Assembly: GCA_914767715.1 (NCBI GenBank)
Contig: OU612071.1
Coordinates: forward strand, 4,090,001 to 4,154,000
DNA length: 64,000 nucleotides
From: Membranipora membranacea
Lineage: Eukaryota > Bryozoa > Gymnolaemata > Cheilostomatida > Membraniporidae
Direction: 5' to 3'
Shown in pieces: positions 23,246 through 36,487 of this stretch (position 1 is its first letter; every line of letters begins with the position of its first letter). A program made the translations under genes and the position numbers. The notes beneath the pieces are model-generated. The model was not told where the DNA came from. It saw only the letters and a program-made list of their open reading frames with translations, and did no database searches.

Positions 23246-23411
23246 CCTGTACAAGTGTGACTTAGTTCAAGTCTCAACTCCTCAGCTATTACTGTAAACG
23301 ATGAGTCCCAGCCGGTACGTACATCTGATACGCCATAGTTGGTCACACATGTCCTGACAGAGTAACCAATATCGTGTGATCCTTTAGTGATTCCATTACA
23401 AACACCACTGA
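23221..23411 (-). CDS. Gene 2 exon 14, end of CTHRC1 unit 3
   Basis: The acceptor is TTTTTAG at 23412; TAA is at 23223-23221. It encodes GVCNGITKGSHDIGYSVRTC and then the conserved TGW..S..VIAEEL end of the domain, plus a short tail with two Cys made partly from the adjoining tandem repeat. Confidence 0.85.
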
Positions 23412-26400
23412 CTAAAAATAGAAGGCCATTATTGTTGCATGAGAATTCACTTCAGTGCAGAAACACACAGCATGTAGTGTCAGCCTTGAGGAACAAAGTT
23501 CATTTTGATATGATCGGAACAACATTAATGAATGCCTACTCGACACGGTCCTACCAGCTGGTGTCCCTTCCTTTGGACCAGGTCTGGTTTAGCTTTTTTA
23601 ATACCTGCTCACTCAGGACTTTGTCTAGGACTAAGACTCCTGTTCCCGTTTAAGCACTATTTGACATAATATCTTTCATTTTCATACAAGCTAATCGCTA
23701 CTTTGAAGAAAATGAGTTTTCAGTCAAAACCAAGCTCAAAGTAATACTAGAAATCATCATTTGAGCAGGCTCTAGGCTCAAAGACCACCCAAAGACCATA
23801 CATGTTATAGTTGTAGATATGACAAAGAGAGTGTGACATGATAATGCTGAGAATATGAGTTACCTTTCCTTTATGTGACTCACTCTTCCCACCATCGATC
23901 ATTCATGCCAAGTAGAGCATTGAATTTTTGTATCATGCAAATCAGACCAAACTACCTGACTATAGCATAGCATTGGTCTTAGGGTAGTATTTAAGTCAGT
24001 ATTTTTTATCTGAACACAACACAGAAACAATCTTTATGTAGTTTATGTAATGGTTTAAGGCCATACAGAATTTACCGTCCCCCCGGTTTCCTAAAATCAA
24101 AAAATCTGGCCAAGCAGTAAAGTCTTCCATTGAAAGATTATTTATCATTTACACAGTACACTACGTAGCAGGATCTTAGACTTTTCTCACCTTGTAAAGG
24201 GAGAGTTCCACTAGCCACGGCATGAAAGTAGTAAAGTCCTTCTATCGCTCCAGGGTCACTACACTCCGCGCTGTCAATCGCGAAATACCTAAAATCAGGT
24301 CAAATATCACATCAGAGGTCAGAGGTTTGTTGTTAAAGGTTAGACTCACTTTCTCCCCTCCCTGTCAGGGTTGGGAGATTGACTGATTCTAGGTTGGTAA
24401 ATATGCTCTGTTTTGGAGCTAGAAACCTTAGAGAGGTATGTTTAGATTTAATTGAATGATTTTAATATATCGAGTTGACAATTTATTGATATTTATTATA
24501 GCTACACATCAATCAGCTGATAGATATGTTTGAGATATAACGACGCTTTCCACATACTGCAAGTTATAAAGAATGAATAAGGACTCGACATATGTTACTA
24601 AGAGTTGTACAGGATCCACCAATTCTGAGTAAGTAAATATTCTCTGTTTTGGCGCCAGAAACCTTTTAGAAGTATGTTCAGATTAGTATGAGTTTGATAG
24701 ATGGTGCTTATTTATAACTGATTATTGATTCGTTATAGCTACATATACATCAACTGTATTTGAAAGGTTAAACAGCATTTTGCAGAGACTGCCAGTTTAT
24801 TCAAAATGAATAAGGACTTATGGGGACTATGTTTTATTTAAATTGGTATGTCATCTTGATCAGTTTTTAACACTATGGTTGGGTGACATAGTAAAAGAGA
24901 AAGCATACTACATCACAACAGAGAACGTAATGTAATATATCTCAAATGAGCATATATTGCTAGGATTTGTTTTCGAGTTCTGAAAAGTGTTGTTTTTAAG
25001 TATACTTGAATGACTAGCTATGAATGTGACAACTTGAAAGTAGGTTTGAGGCATGAGAGATCTGAAAAAAGGGTTAAAATGTTTTAATATATAGCAAAAT
25101 TACATGGCAATCAAGACAACATAAATTAAGTTTCCTAGCTTTCACCAACCCCTTTCTACCACCGCCTAAGGCTGTGCTTCTTGCCACAGAGTCAATTTAA
25201 CTTTCTCTAGTACCGGACCATTACAACATTTTTTAAGCTACCGCTAAAATGATTGTGCAAATTAAAGGTTGTACCTAGGGTTATACAAAATATAGGGGAC
25301 TTTATAAAATTAAAACAAATCACCATTTTGCGCAAACCCAAAATCCAGATTTATGTGCAGAGAGGTGAGCTCCATTAGCTGTTAGCCTCAGAGCTGTGTC
25401 TGTGTATCTCTTAGTATACGTCACGCTGAGTATCTCCCCTGTATCTACATCACTGTTCAGTGAAGTCCAGCTCCAGTGCTGAAGATTACCTGTGTGACTT
25501 CTGTATAATCCACTCGAGTCACCGTAAACTGTAACATAACAATAAGTTGATTATGTGCACAAACTTATTAGTATAGACACCGACAAAATTCCCATTTGTG
25601 CAAGAGAGAAATTGTTGGGAAATAAGCCCTCTTTGCCTTGCTGATACTCCGTGTTGTAAGAAATAGTTTGCTGCAAGTCAGAATTCAGGAAGTACCATTG
25701 TAGGTATACTTCTAAACCTGGATGTAGGGAAAAGTTTGTCTACATTCATGGAATTTGGTAATTTTGACCAGACTCCCAATGAACAGATTAAAAGACTCAG
25801 AACAGGGAAATCTGTCTTTATAAGCTGATTCTATATGACTAGTAAGAGTAATTCACTCACTTGTATCTACACTTGTCTCAGGTTTGATTTCCTCTACACT
25901 AAGCCTTGATGGAGTCTGATCACCGATGATAATTCGTGTTGGCTGTACTGTGTCCTCTGTACTATTACAGGCCCCCAGATATATATCTATAGAGTAAACT
26001 CCTGCTGGCAACGTACTGTTACATATCCCCTCCACTGAAAGGAAAACAATGATCACAATAGTTTTTTAACTTCTTTGTGCTTCAGCTTCTGATTATGAAT
26101 TATCAATAACTTCTGGATACTGACAGCCAACCTGACCTATGAAAAACTAAAAGCGCAAAGGGGTGATAGGCCAAAGGGGTGATAGGTGAAACCTCACACA
26201 CAGAAAGTAATCAATACTTACATGTGCCAGTTCTGAGTTTCTTCTCCCAGTAGGCCATCTGAGAAGGAGCTCCTATATCAATAATAATATCTAATACAGG
26301 GTCACACTCTGTACCGTTAATAGCCACAAACCTACAAAGCAACAAAGAAAGCTTTATTTCCACTGACCAAACATCAAAGTATGTTTGTAAGTGGCCGCTC

Positions 26401-29400
26401 TTAACAAGCTTTGTTCGGTGGGGGGGGGAGGGGGGGGTAGTGGAACAAAGCTTGTCAACTCAATCTGCTAATCAATGCTCATGCTAATCAATTTGTATAA
26501 GAAAACGAATTTGTCTTTTCGGGAACACAACATCGTTTGCTTATACAAATTGATTAGTGTGATAAAGAAGTTATCTACCCGTTCGCAAGAGAAGACAGTT
26601 TATTTAATCTAGGCTGCTCGACATCGAGCAGTGCAAGAATTGACAAGCTTTGTCCTCCCCCAAACTGAACAAATATTGTAAAGAGAGGCTCGTTTGCTAG
26701 TAGAGCATATAGAAAATAAAAGGTTCATTCATAAGTTTTCATAAGCAAGCACCTGCCATCTAATGCGATCTGTTTTTTATTTGTAGGCATCAACCTTTTT
26801 CAGAAATGGTTATTGGTTTTACAGAAATGATGTAAATACTGATTCCAACCTACCATCTAGCACAGTAAGTATCATCTGATAGAAGATGTATTCCTGTATA
26901 TGCAGAGTACTTGACTCTTAACTTTGACTCATCTGATATCTTCCTGTACTCTAATGACTGAAAAGAATTACAATGTAATGGTCATTTTAGTCCTAAGTTT
27001 AAAATTGTAGTCTCCGAAGTCCCGCCGGCAGGCGTCAGCAAGGACTCTGCTAAACTTCAGCCCTGATAACTTGATTTGGTGGTTCTAGATAAAAACCTCC
27101 GAGTACCGAGCTTCATTTCTTGCATGCTTAGTGCACCTTCCCAGCAAACACAAAATGTTATTAAAACCTTCTGATAACATTATCATAACAGTAGTGGTCC
27201 TCGTGATAACGTCGTGCCACGACATCAAAATAGCAAAATGTGTAGACACAATTTTATTGCCGTGATAATAGTTTCGAACGATGTTTTACAAAATGTTTTC
27301 ATAACAGTTTCACGATAAAATTTTTTATCATTGAAACCCACTATCGTGGCGATTCCCTGAGCGCATTTTGCCCGATATTTGAAGAAACCATCTACATAAT
27401 GTCTTTATAACAATCCAATCCGTCATCGTCGAACTCTACTAAAAACACGTTTTTGCCCGATATTTGGAGAAACCATTTATATAACGTCATCATGACAATC
27501 CAATTCGTCAATGCTGAACTCTATTAAAATTTCCAAATTTAAATGACTTGACGATTTGCACGGCACAGCAATGACAGTAAGACAACAGCCATTGCTTCAG
27601 CACTACAACTTTCAAAGCTCTGTTTACCTCACAAGTCTATCAAATCCTCATATTCGTCATTTGATTAGCAAAGAGTGTAGTGATGTTCCAAGTTGTTTTA
27701 TTCATTGCAAAATAATGTTCAATGATTATATACGTGTAATCAACAATTTCGTTTATCAAAAGTAAAAAATGAACATTAATGGTGGAGAAAAATAAAATTG
27801 GTTAGATATCTATTTTTTTACTTTATTGGCTATCTATGCTGCAGTCATCGCTGTCCCCATTCAGAGTAAGCTCTGTGATTTTCTAAAAGAAGAGAATAAC
27901 AACACATTCTTATTACAGTTGGTTTCCTACAATGCATTTGGTTCAACATCACCGATACAATGCTTCTTTCAAGACTCCTTTGTATTTTAAGGAGTTGTCC
28001 GCTCTTGTACAGAGGTCTGAGCTCAAAGCACAAAATAGTTATATGATTTGTTGGATTGAATGGTAACAGAGTCAGATAGTAAACTCAAAAAGGGCTCCAA
28101 AAATAAAAATTTATCATTCGTTGAGCATCGGCTTAGCAATGACCTTTGTTATTTGCTCGCTACTTTTAGTTCTAACAAGCTGCATACATATTTGTAACTT
28201 GTTTAGAGAAACTAGGCTAAGACTTACTTGAAAGACCTTAAACAATCTTAAGTCTTTCAATTAAACTTGACTACCTGGAGCTTGAACTGCAATTAACCTA
28301 AAAGTGCCAGTCTGTGTGCAATTCATTGTACTGAGCCAGATAGTATGTCTTGACAAGCTTTGTCGGCGCCCCCTCCCCACCCAACAAAGGTTGTCATGAC
28401 AGGCCATTTGCCACTCAACTTACATTTTTTTTCCAACACTAAAGTTGATGCCGCCCTTCTGATTAGGTGCGGCTCTACAGAGATCCCCCATCTTCTCTAT
28501 CACCGCAGTGTCATTGTATCCCAGTGCCCTCACAGCTCCTTTGAAAGATAAACATATCAATTACTAGAAGGCAGCGCAGGCAGTGCAGGCAGTCAAACAA
28601 AACTGGGGTAAAACATTGTGAACATAAGAAACTTAAACAAAGCCCAATATACAGATAAGGCACTTGAGGTTTGACCATTGAAATGTTTATTGGCAATGTT
28701 GTTCTCATTTGGTCTGCAGTCCAGGTTTTATTTACTACTTGATCAACTTTAATTGGGTTTTGAGTTTGAAAATTGCATGAGATTGAGCAGCGTTCCACAA
28801 TCACGTTCGAGCTGTTATTTGTTAAAGAAATCATTTACCCTATAGGAGTTTAATTTAGCTAGAGTTAAATTTCGCTAGTAGGCTTACTAGTGAAAATTTT
28901 TAAAAAATGTCAAAGCTGGGATTCAAACCCAGGGCATAATTCTCCATCTGATTGCAAGGCGGACACTTAGACCACTACACCATGCTAGCTTGCATGCTTG
29001 GGAAGGTGTATTCCTGTATAATTGTAAATTGTTTATGCAACTATGGTGAGTGAGTTTAATTTAAGATACACTAAATTTCGCAATCTAGGAATCAACCGAA
29101 ATGCGAATCCTAAATGCTGCGAAAACTAAACTCCTATAGGGTAGATTAAAATTAATATCAGTTGATCTCGGAAAGCTCAAACTCAAAATATGATTGATGA
29201 TAACACCGTTGCTACTACACATCCCAATGGTGTAATGGCACCCTAGAATAAATGCATCACTGCTAATACTCCATTTAATGTCCTGTCTAGATTTATCATA
29301 AAATTTTTGAAGTACAGTGAGAACCACTACCCCTGCCTGCTCATAAATACCCTTAAAAACTCACAGAGTAAATAATGAATAACAATTGTCCATGTTGCCC

Positions 29401-32400
29401 ATCACATGAGGGTTCATACTAAATGCCTTACACAAGTAGTTGTCTTCCAAAACCTCATGGGCAGGTAACTTCCGCTAAACATTCTGAAAGCAGTCATTGA
29501 ATCAACAAAGGTGTGTAAATTACGCTTGAGGCAGCATTTTGTCATCAAAGCCTCTACTTACTTCCTATCGTCTTGAAGACTCTTGTGCCTGCAAGGCACT
29601 GTTTTGTCTTTGTGCCCTGCAGCGTGAAATGCTGCCAAACATGGTTTGAAGCCACTCTCCTCATTGTGGTGAAAACAGCCTCGGTGAGGCTCCTTCCTCC
29701 GATTGTCTCACAGAATTTTTGCTGCAAGAATAAATTTTATGAAAACTGAAAACAACATTTTTATAATGGCGTCTCTGTATATGTGTCATGAAAGTTAAAA
29801 AGTCTGTTTTTTTCCGTCCAGGCCCCCATGTAGCCGATCTGGCGATATGGTTGACATTCTGTAATTCGCCTTCTCTTTGCCTAAGAGCAAACTAATTCGA
29901 GCACAGTCATGATTCATCAGATGTAGATCATGTGCTGCAGAAATGATTCTTCCCTTCACCTATTTTTGCAGCATATTTGCTACCCAAAATTTTTGATATT
30001 GCAAATTAAAATACTGATTAACCACTGGTCTACTTACAAACTGCTGATACTTGGTATCATCCTCTTTGAGTTGCTCGTTGAAAAGCATGAGCTCCTCTGG
30101 AGATTCCAGAGGGCTCTCAAACATGTCGACTATGTTTTTCTCGACTGCAGAGAAACTGCCACTCTCTCCTCTCTCAAGGTGTCTGATTATCTTGCTGACC
30201 TTCATATCAAGGTTTGTCAGCAACCCTATAGAAGAAATATGAAAATCCATTCAACCAATTATTCACAAAGTTTTTTCCAGCGATACAACCAAAGGCAAAG
30301 TCTTTTGTTTCGCAAAGAATATATTGGGGTACTTTGTCCTGTATTTGAGGGAAGACTGTGGATGAATTACTTTGCCTGATTGTGTTGGTGTTGGCAGTAA
30401 GTGACATCCTAATAATTGACAAACAGATAAAAAAGTGTATCATTTAGATTGAAATGGTCGCTGCCATCCAGGGAGTATTAATCTATTTATCAACATTCAA
30501 ATAACTCACTTTCAATTTTCTGATTTGAAGTTTCCCCCAACACCACACACGATTGTGAATATCCATCTACAATAAAAACTTGGAATTAAAATATAGTATT
30601 CAATTCAATGCTAAAAGTTCCTTATCAACAGTTCAATCAGGAGTTGTCCACCATTTTTCACAGAGGGGGACAACTCATAAGATATTTATGTATTTCGTTA
30701 CTAATAGGGTTGTGTTGTTATAGTATACCATTGTTGAGCTGAAAAAGTGACCAATGCGCTTAAATATAGTTACATAACAAAGGTAGCGAGGTGGTCCACA
30801 GTTTTGATAGGAACAGATGATAAATATCCGTCTAGCAAACTTGACTGAGCTATTGTAGTCCGGATATTACCGTTTCGATTCGGATCAAGTTGGTCACATT
30901 TATCATCAGCAACAAAATTGATTACTCTGCAGTGATCTCGGCCAATCTAATGGTTGGAATTTATTCAAATATTTGACCAAATTATGTGAAAAGGATTTCA
31001 GATGATAAGTTTTCAAAAATCTTAAGCTTATCTGTAATCTTTTTGAAATTGTCCTGCTATAGGTTCAATCCAACTTCATCTTACTGCAATGAACATGTTT
31101 TAAAGAGTGCACTGATATATTGAACCACCTATGCATGTTTCTGAGGCATTCCAATTAAGTGTTAGAAGCGGAAGCAGATCTCAGTTCCGGTCCAAAGTTT
31201 TCTGGCTATTATCTGTTCCAATATTATTCTCTCATTTGAGCAATACAGTTCAAGTCTCAGAAAAAACTGGATACTGTATCTTTGTTGCAATGAGCCTGAT
31301 TTTTGTACAGAGACTAAAAGGAGAAAGGGATACTTACGCGTACTAGGCGATGGTTCTGGACTCATAATTCTGGGCTTTTTTCTTTCGGAGTTGAAATGAG
31401 ATCTTCATCTAAAAACAAAGAATTTTTTGCTAGCAATCGATAAATTGTTAGGTACTTATTCTGAAGTCGTATTTTCACTCTCTCTAAACTTAACAACAAA
31501 ACAAAGTGGCTGCTTTTAATGTAAATATGGGTTATCAATGAACCGAAATGGATCCATGATATTCATCTTTGGCAGAAACCATATAAATATTGAACCCATG
31601 GTGGACGTTAACTGTCAACGGATGTTAGTTGATATTGAAGATACCAAGAGAGAAATAGATGTTTAGCACTTCTGGTGTATTTCAATTATTGTTCACAGAT
31701 GGTCGGAGTTGTCAACCCCTTTCCCGTGACATCGCAACTCCAAGGCAATGTCAAAAATAGACTTGGCTGATAATAATGATCCCTTCCTGCGACTACAACA
31801 ACGCCCGGATGATTGGGCTAGTTTATTGTGTTGCAAAATTCAGAGATATCGAATCATTGAACATATATATTGGGAAGAGGCTGCCTCGAATAACATTATA
31901 GGTTATTAAATCAATTCTGAGTCAAGTGCATCTGGTGGGGCCCGCTATCATGATTCTTCTATAATCGGTCTTTAAGTTGGTAATGCATCTTATCTCATGA
32001 ATCAATCTTGAATTATAACTCACCATTTGAGGTCTTTAGATCAAATGACGGTAGTGGTATAGCCATACTACTGCCATCATGTGTACTATTGTCATCATTT
32101 GCACCATTCCTCTCTTCTCCATCACCATCATCTTTAAAAAATTACAACTGAATTATTTTCTTAGTCGAATGATTGCACCGGGCACAAAATTGTTTATTAT
32201 ATGGACCATAACAAACCACAGATCATATTTAACGTATTGCCGTATTGCCGGCAAGGGGTTTGAGTGCAACAAATCGATAATGGTGCTCAATGTGGGATAC
32301 ATTTTAATATATATCACAGTATAAAGGAAACGCTGACTGGCAGCAAGACCTAGACCGGCCATAACGTGTATAGTAATGATCAACTCACACCAAATATCAA

Positions 32401-35400
32401 AACACCGATACCGGTACTGCAAATCATGCATACACATCATGACAGTGACCACTCCTTACTGCTATCAGTTCCCAACCAAAGATTTAGTGGTCCTTTTCGC
32501 TACATAAACCAACCAACCGCAACTGCATGCCCTAAATTAAATGTGAAAATAAAAGAATGTTGCATACACTTACTAGGGTCCTTCTGAATTCGCTGGGGAG
32601 ATGACAGAGTTGTTTCCTCAAGCTTTGTTCACCAGCCTCTGTATCTACATAAACACAGTATTTTCAAACCAAAACATCAATGTTAACCTGTTTGTGGTAT
32701 GAAATCATTAGTTCAGTCTGCGCTTGTTTACCAGAAATAAATTGCCTCGCCAATAGTTTATATTGACAACATCCAACAACCCAAATACTTGTAAGAATTC
32801 CTAAAATAAAAATCCTTGACTCTTTTTACAAGGGAAATCTTAAGCAGCACCAATTTTTATGTAGCAGTACAGCGACCTGTGAAGCATCGAGATCAAACAG
32901 GACTAAATATATACATATGCAGTGCTGTTCCCTGAGTTTTCAATGGTCGAAAGCGCAGACACTTGATTTGAATGTCAGGCCATGTGAATATTTCTTTGAA
33001 TGATTGACAAATTTTTTTAGAATTACCCCATTCTGATTCCTGGTTGTTGCGGATAGAAAATTTTGATGTCTCAGCAACACAGAAGAAGCAGTTGAAGAAT
33101 TTTGGATGAGATTTTACCTCAATCCTTAGTGTAAATATTGATGCTTAGTGATAGTAATTAATTCAGACATAGGAAAGGACAGCCTTTAAACCGAACCATT
33201 ACCTCCAACCTAACAGCAACCACATTGCTGGGGACATCAGTTATATTTATTTATATTTTTGTGTAAAGTTTAACTAACCAGTAGTGATACCATCCTTCTT
33301 TCTTGCTTGCGACTCATACACCTTGGCCTTTTCGTGGTCCTCTGGAAAGAAAATGCGTAACATTTTAGTGAGAGGGATGCTGGCATATGTTTGCAACACA
33401 ATCTTGCTTAATACTGCAAACTTTTGTAGATTGAACTTAAGTTTGGCTCTATTGGGCATGCGGTGGTCATGTTATGTGTGCAGCGCTCAAATACATATGA
33501 ATTGACTGAGGTTGCAACTCCGAGTTCCATCCTGTTACTGAGGATATATGTATCAGCTGTGCTTTTTTTTGAAAATCTCTCATTTTAGAAATTATTTTTT
33601 GAGCTATAATCTCCGCTATAACCACCCTCGAAGATTCCACAGCCGATAATACCAAGTGAATGGGATATCCCACAAGAATTTATCGGCGTAATATAGTACT
33701 TTCCTATAGTGTGATGCAATCATGATAAATTATTGAAACCAATGCCGTAGACAATGTTAGCTTTGTCTCATTACCTGTAAGCTGCAATATCTTCGCGTCA
33801 TACAACGTCCAATTGCCAATATCTGGAAATGCATGCTCCTTCCTGAGGCTTTTTCCGTTTGTGGTGGGTGGTGGCCAATAGCATTTCTGGAAAAAATAAT
33901 CAGAGCAGCTGTTACACTAGTCAATAAGAAAGGACTCCAAGATAACATTTGGAATATCCACAGATCAGTAAGGCATATGCACTTGCGAGGCTTTGTCTTG
34001 TCAATCCATGTTGGCGCTGCTAAACACCAATGTATACCAAAAATTAGTATTTGGGGCATTTCAACCATATGGCACTCTTTTCAAATGAACCAACTTGATA
34101 AATCTTAAAAAATAGATTTGAAATCATTAAAATAAAATGCATATTTGAATATTGGAAATTTAAAAAAAAAGTGTTTTGCTAAGAAAATTTATGACTCACC
34201 ACAACTGAGTGTTTTAGCTTGTCCTTTTCCTTTAATAAAGTTGACTTTTTGATCCAATTACTGCTAACAATGCTTACTTCCTCTCTTCGAATGGAGCTGA
34301 CGATGTAATACGATGGTGCTTTTGGAGCCATTTTGCTGTACTAGTTTGAGTGACTGATGTTGTTTTCAGATTAGATTTCAATTGAATGAGGTATCCTATG
34401 ATGGCACAAGTGGTTGATGCCAGCTACAATTATTCGGCTGGCTGTGCTTTACAAGTCACAAGGGTGCTTATCAATAGTGGTCAATTATAAAATGTTTTGA
34501 CCGCATATTGCAACAACACAATTCTTGAAATAAGCTCTATTTCACATAACCCTGTGATTTTTTCATGTGGTTGTATGAAACTGTTGTCTGTGTTCATCAT
34601 GAATAGAAAGTCGACACATGAAGATGTTGTCTCTTTGTGTACCTTAGTACAACAAGAAGCCCGAACGAGTTTTGGTGGCTCCAACCATGTGTGCATAGGA
34701 ATGATATGGGGTAGAATTGCTATAACTGCATGAGATTATCAATAGGCTAATTGTGTCAGACACAGATCATAAATATTTAATTGATAAAAATATATATTTC
34801 GCACAAAATTTAAATAAGATAGGGAGACTGGGTAAATTAGACAGAATGATGACTCGTATACTCATTTCCCTGCAAACGTTTAAAAGTCGAACATAAAACT
34901 TTCCGAAATAACCAGGTAACAAGTGTCAAATTAATGGCCAAATTATTCACTCAAAAGATCAAAGCTTGTTTGGAGATGTACTATTTAATTAGTATTATGC
35001 TATTGCTTGGAAATCATGCTTTGACATGCGTGGACATGCAAGTAGTTAGGTACTGCCTATAATCTGGCAAACATCGAAAAAGCGGAACCAAATCACAGAA
35101 AAAGACTGTGTGTTGATTACCTGACACCATGACACCAAGTGCCCGCGATTGGGTAAAACATCTGAACAGTCGGAAAATACTGTAAAATTTTAGCAAGATG
35201 TTTTATGCTAGGGTTAGATGCATGATGTCACAGGATGCCAGAGGATTGACACTGAGCTAGGTCAATGTAATCCATATGTGCTATTTATAAATTTTGCTAT
35301 TATTATAGATAATATCATAGGTCCTGATAGCATAAGGTATTTGTTGTGGTCTACACAATGATCATTTGTGTAGTGCCTCTGTATTATGCAGTTAGCATAA

Positions 35401-36439
35401 TTGCAGTTAGCAGTTGCAGTAAGCATAATGTGTCACGAAACACACATCAACATTGAACAAAATGCTGCTGTATAGCAATTTGACAGTTTTTTCACTCGCC
35501 GATATAATTTGCTTTTCATTAAAGTAGACTTTTTAATTTCATGTCGTTCTTTTTATTTCATTCATCGCTCAGAAATAACCAATAAGTAATAAATTATATC
35601 AAGTCTCGACCTTTTCCTGTTTCTTTACAAACAAAGAAATAGTTTTCTTTGGCACTCCACAGATTATTACATGTGATGTGTTATATTGATTCCGATTTTC
35701 TTTATCGCTTTTTTGCAAAACTCCATACTCTCTTAATTCTATCACAGCAGAATAGGAATGCAGCAGTATACAAGGGTATAAAAACTATTGAAAATTTTAG
35801 TTGACACCCTAGCCTCATTTAATCGTCCTGGGTCAATATAAAAAGCATGGATGAAGATTTGTCGAGCTTAAATTAGACTAGGAACTGGTAACAGTTAAAA
35901 ATAAATTATTGAGCAGTAGAATGTGGCGAAAACTAGGAGAACCCCCCCCCCCTGTACGTACATATTTATGTGGCCTAAAAAACTTGTTCATAGACCCCTG
36001 GTCAATTTTGGGCTTACTGCTTATTTTGCAGTCACTATTATCTGTCCTTTTATTGAACTGTTGAAATTGTTTACATCATAATCATTTTGAAACGTGTGGC
36101 TGCTGAATCAATCAGTTTGTGGTTTTAGGGAATGTTGGATGAGCCAATTACTTAGCCTATGGAAATTGAATAATGCGAGATATTATCATGCATAGTCTGT
36201 AAGCTAGTAAATCTTGCACCTAAGTGTATGACTCTGACTTATTCAATAGAAAGTGCATTCCGTAACTATTCTGTCTAAACAGACAGAGGATTTGCACACT
36301 ATTTCCACAGTCCCTGAGTTCATAAAAAGGACAACATAGTCGAAGATTAACCTCCCGCAGTGACAGTTGCCAGATCATGTCAAATGCAAACTTAGAAAAA
36401 ATTATTACTACAGTCAACAGCATTATGATCACAGAGCAA

Positions 36440-36487
<48 letters not shown>

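Noticed and set aside
28910-28990. Functional tRNA gene
   Set aside because: The T arm pairs, but the acceptor stem does not, and the segment lies within a MITE.
29930-30443. Plus-strand frames opposite Gene 3 exon 8
   Set aside because: The minus-strand reading has both splice sites and the helix expected before DUF4806.
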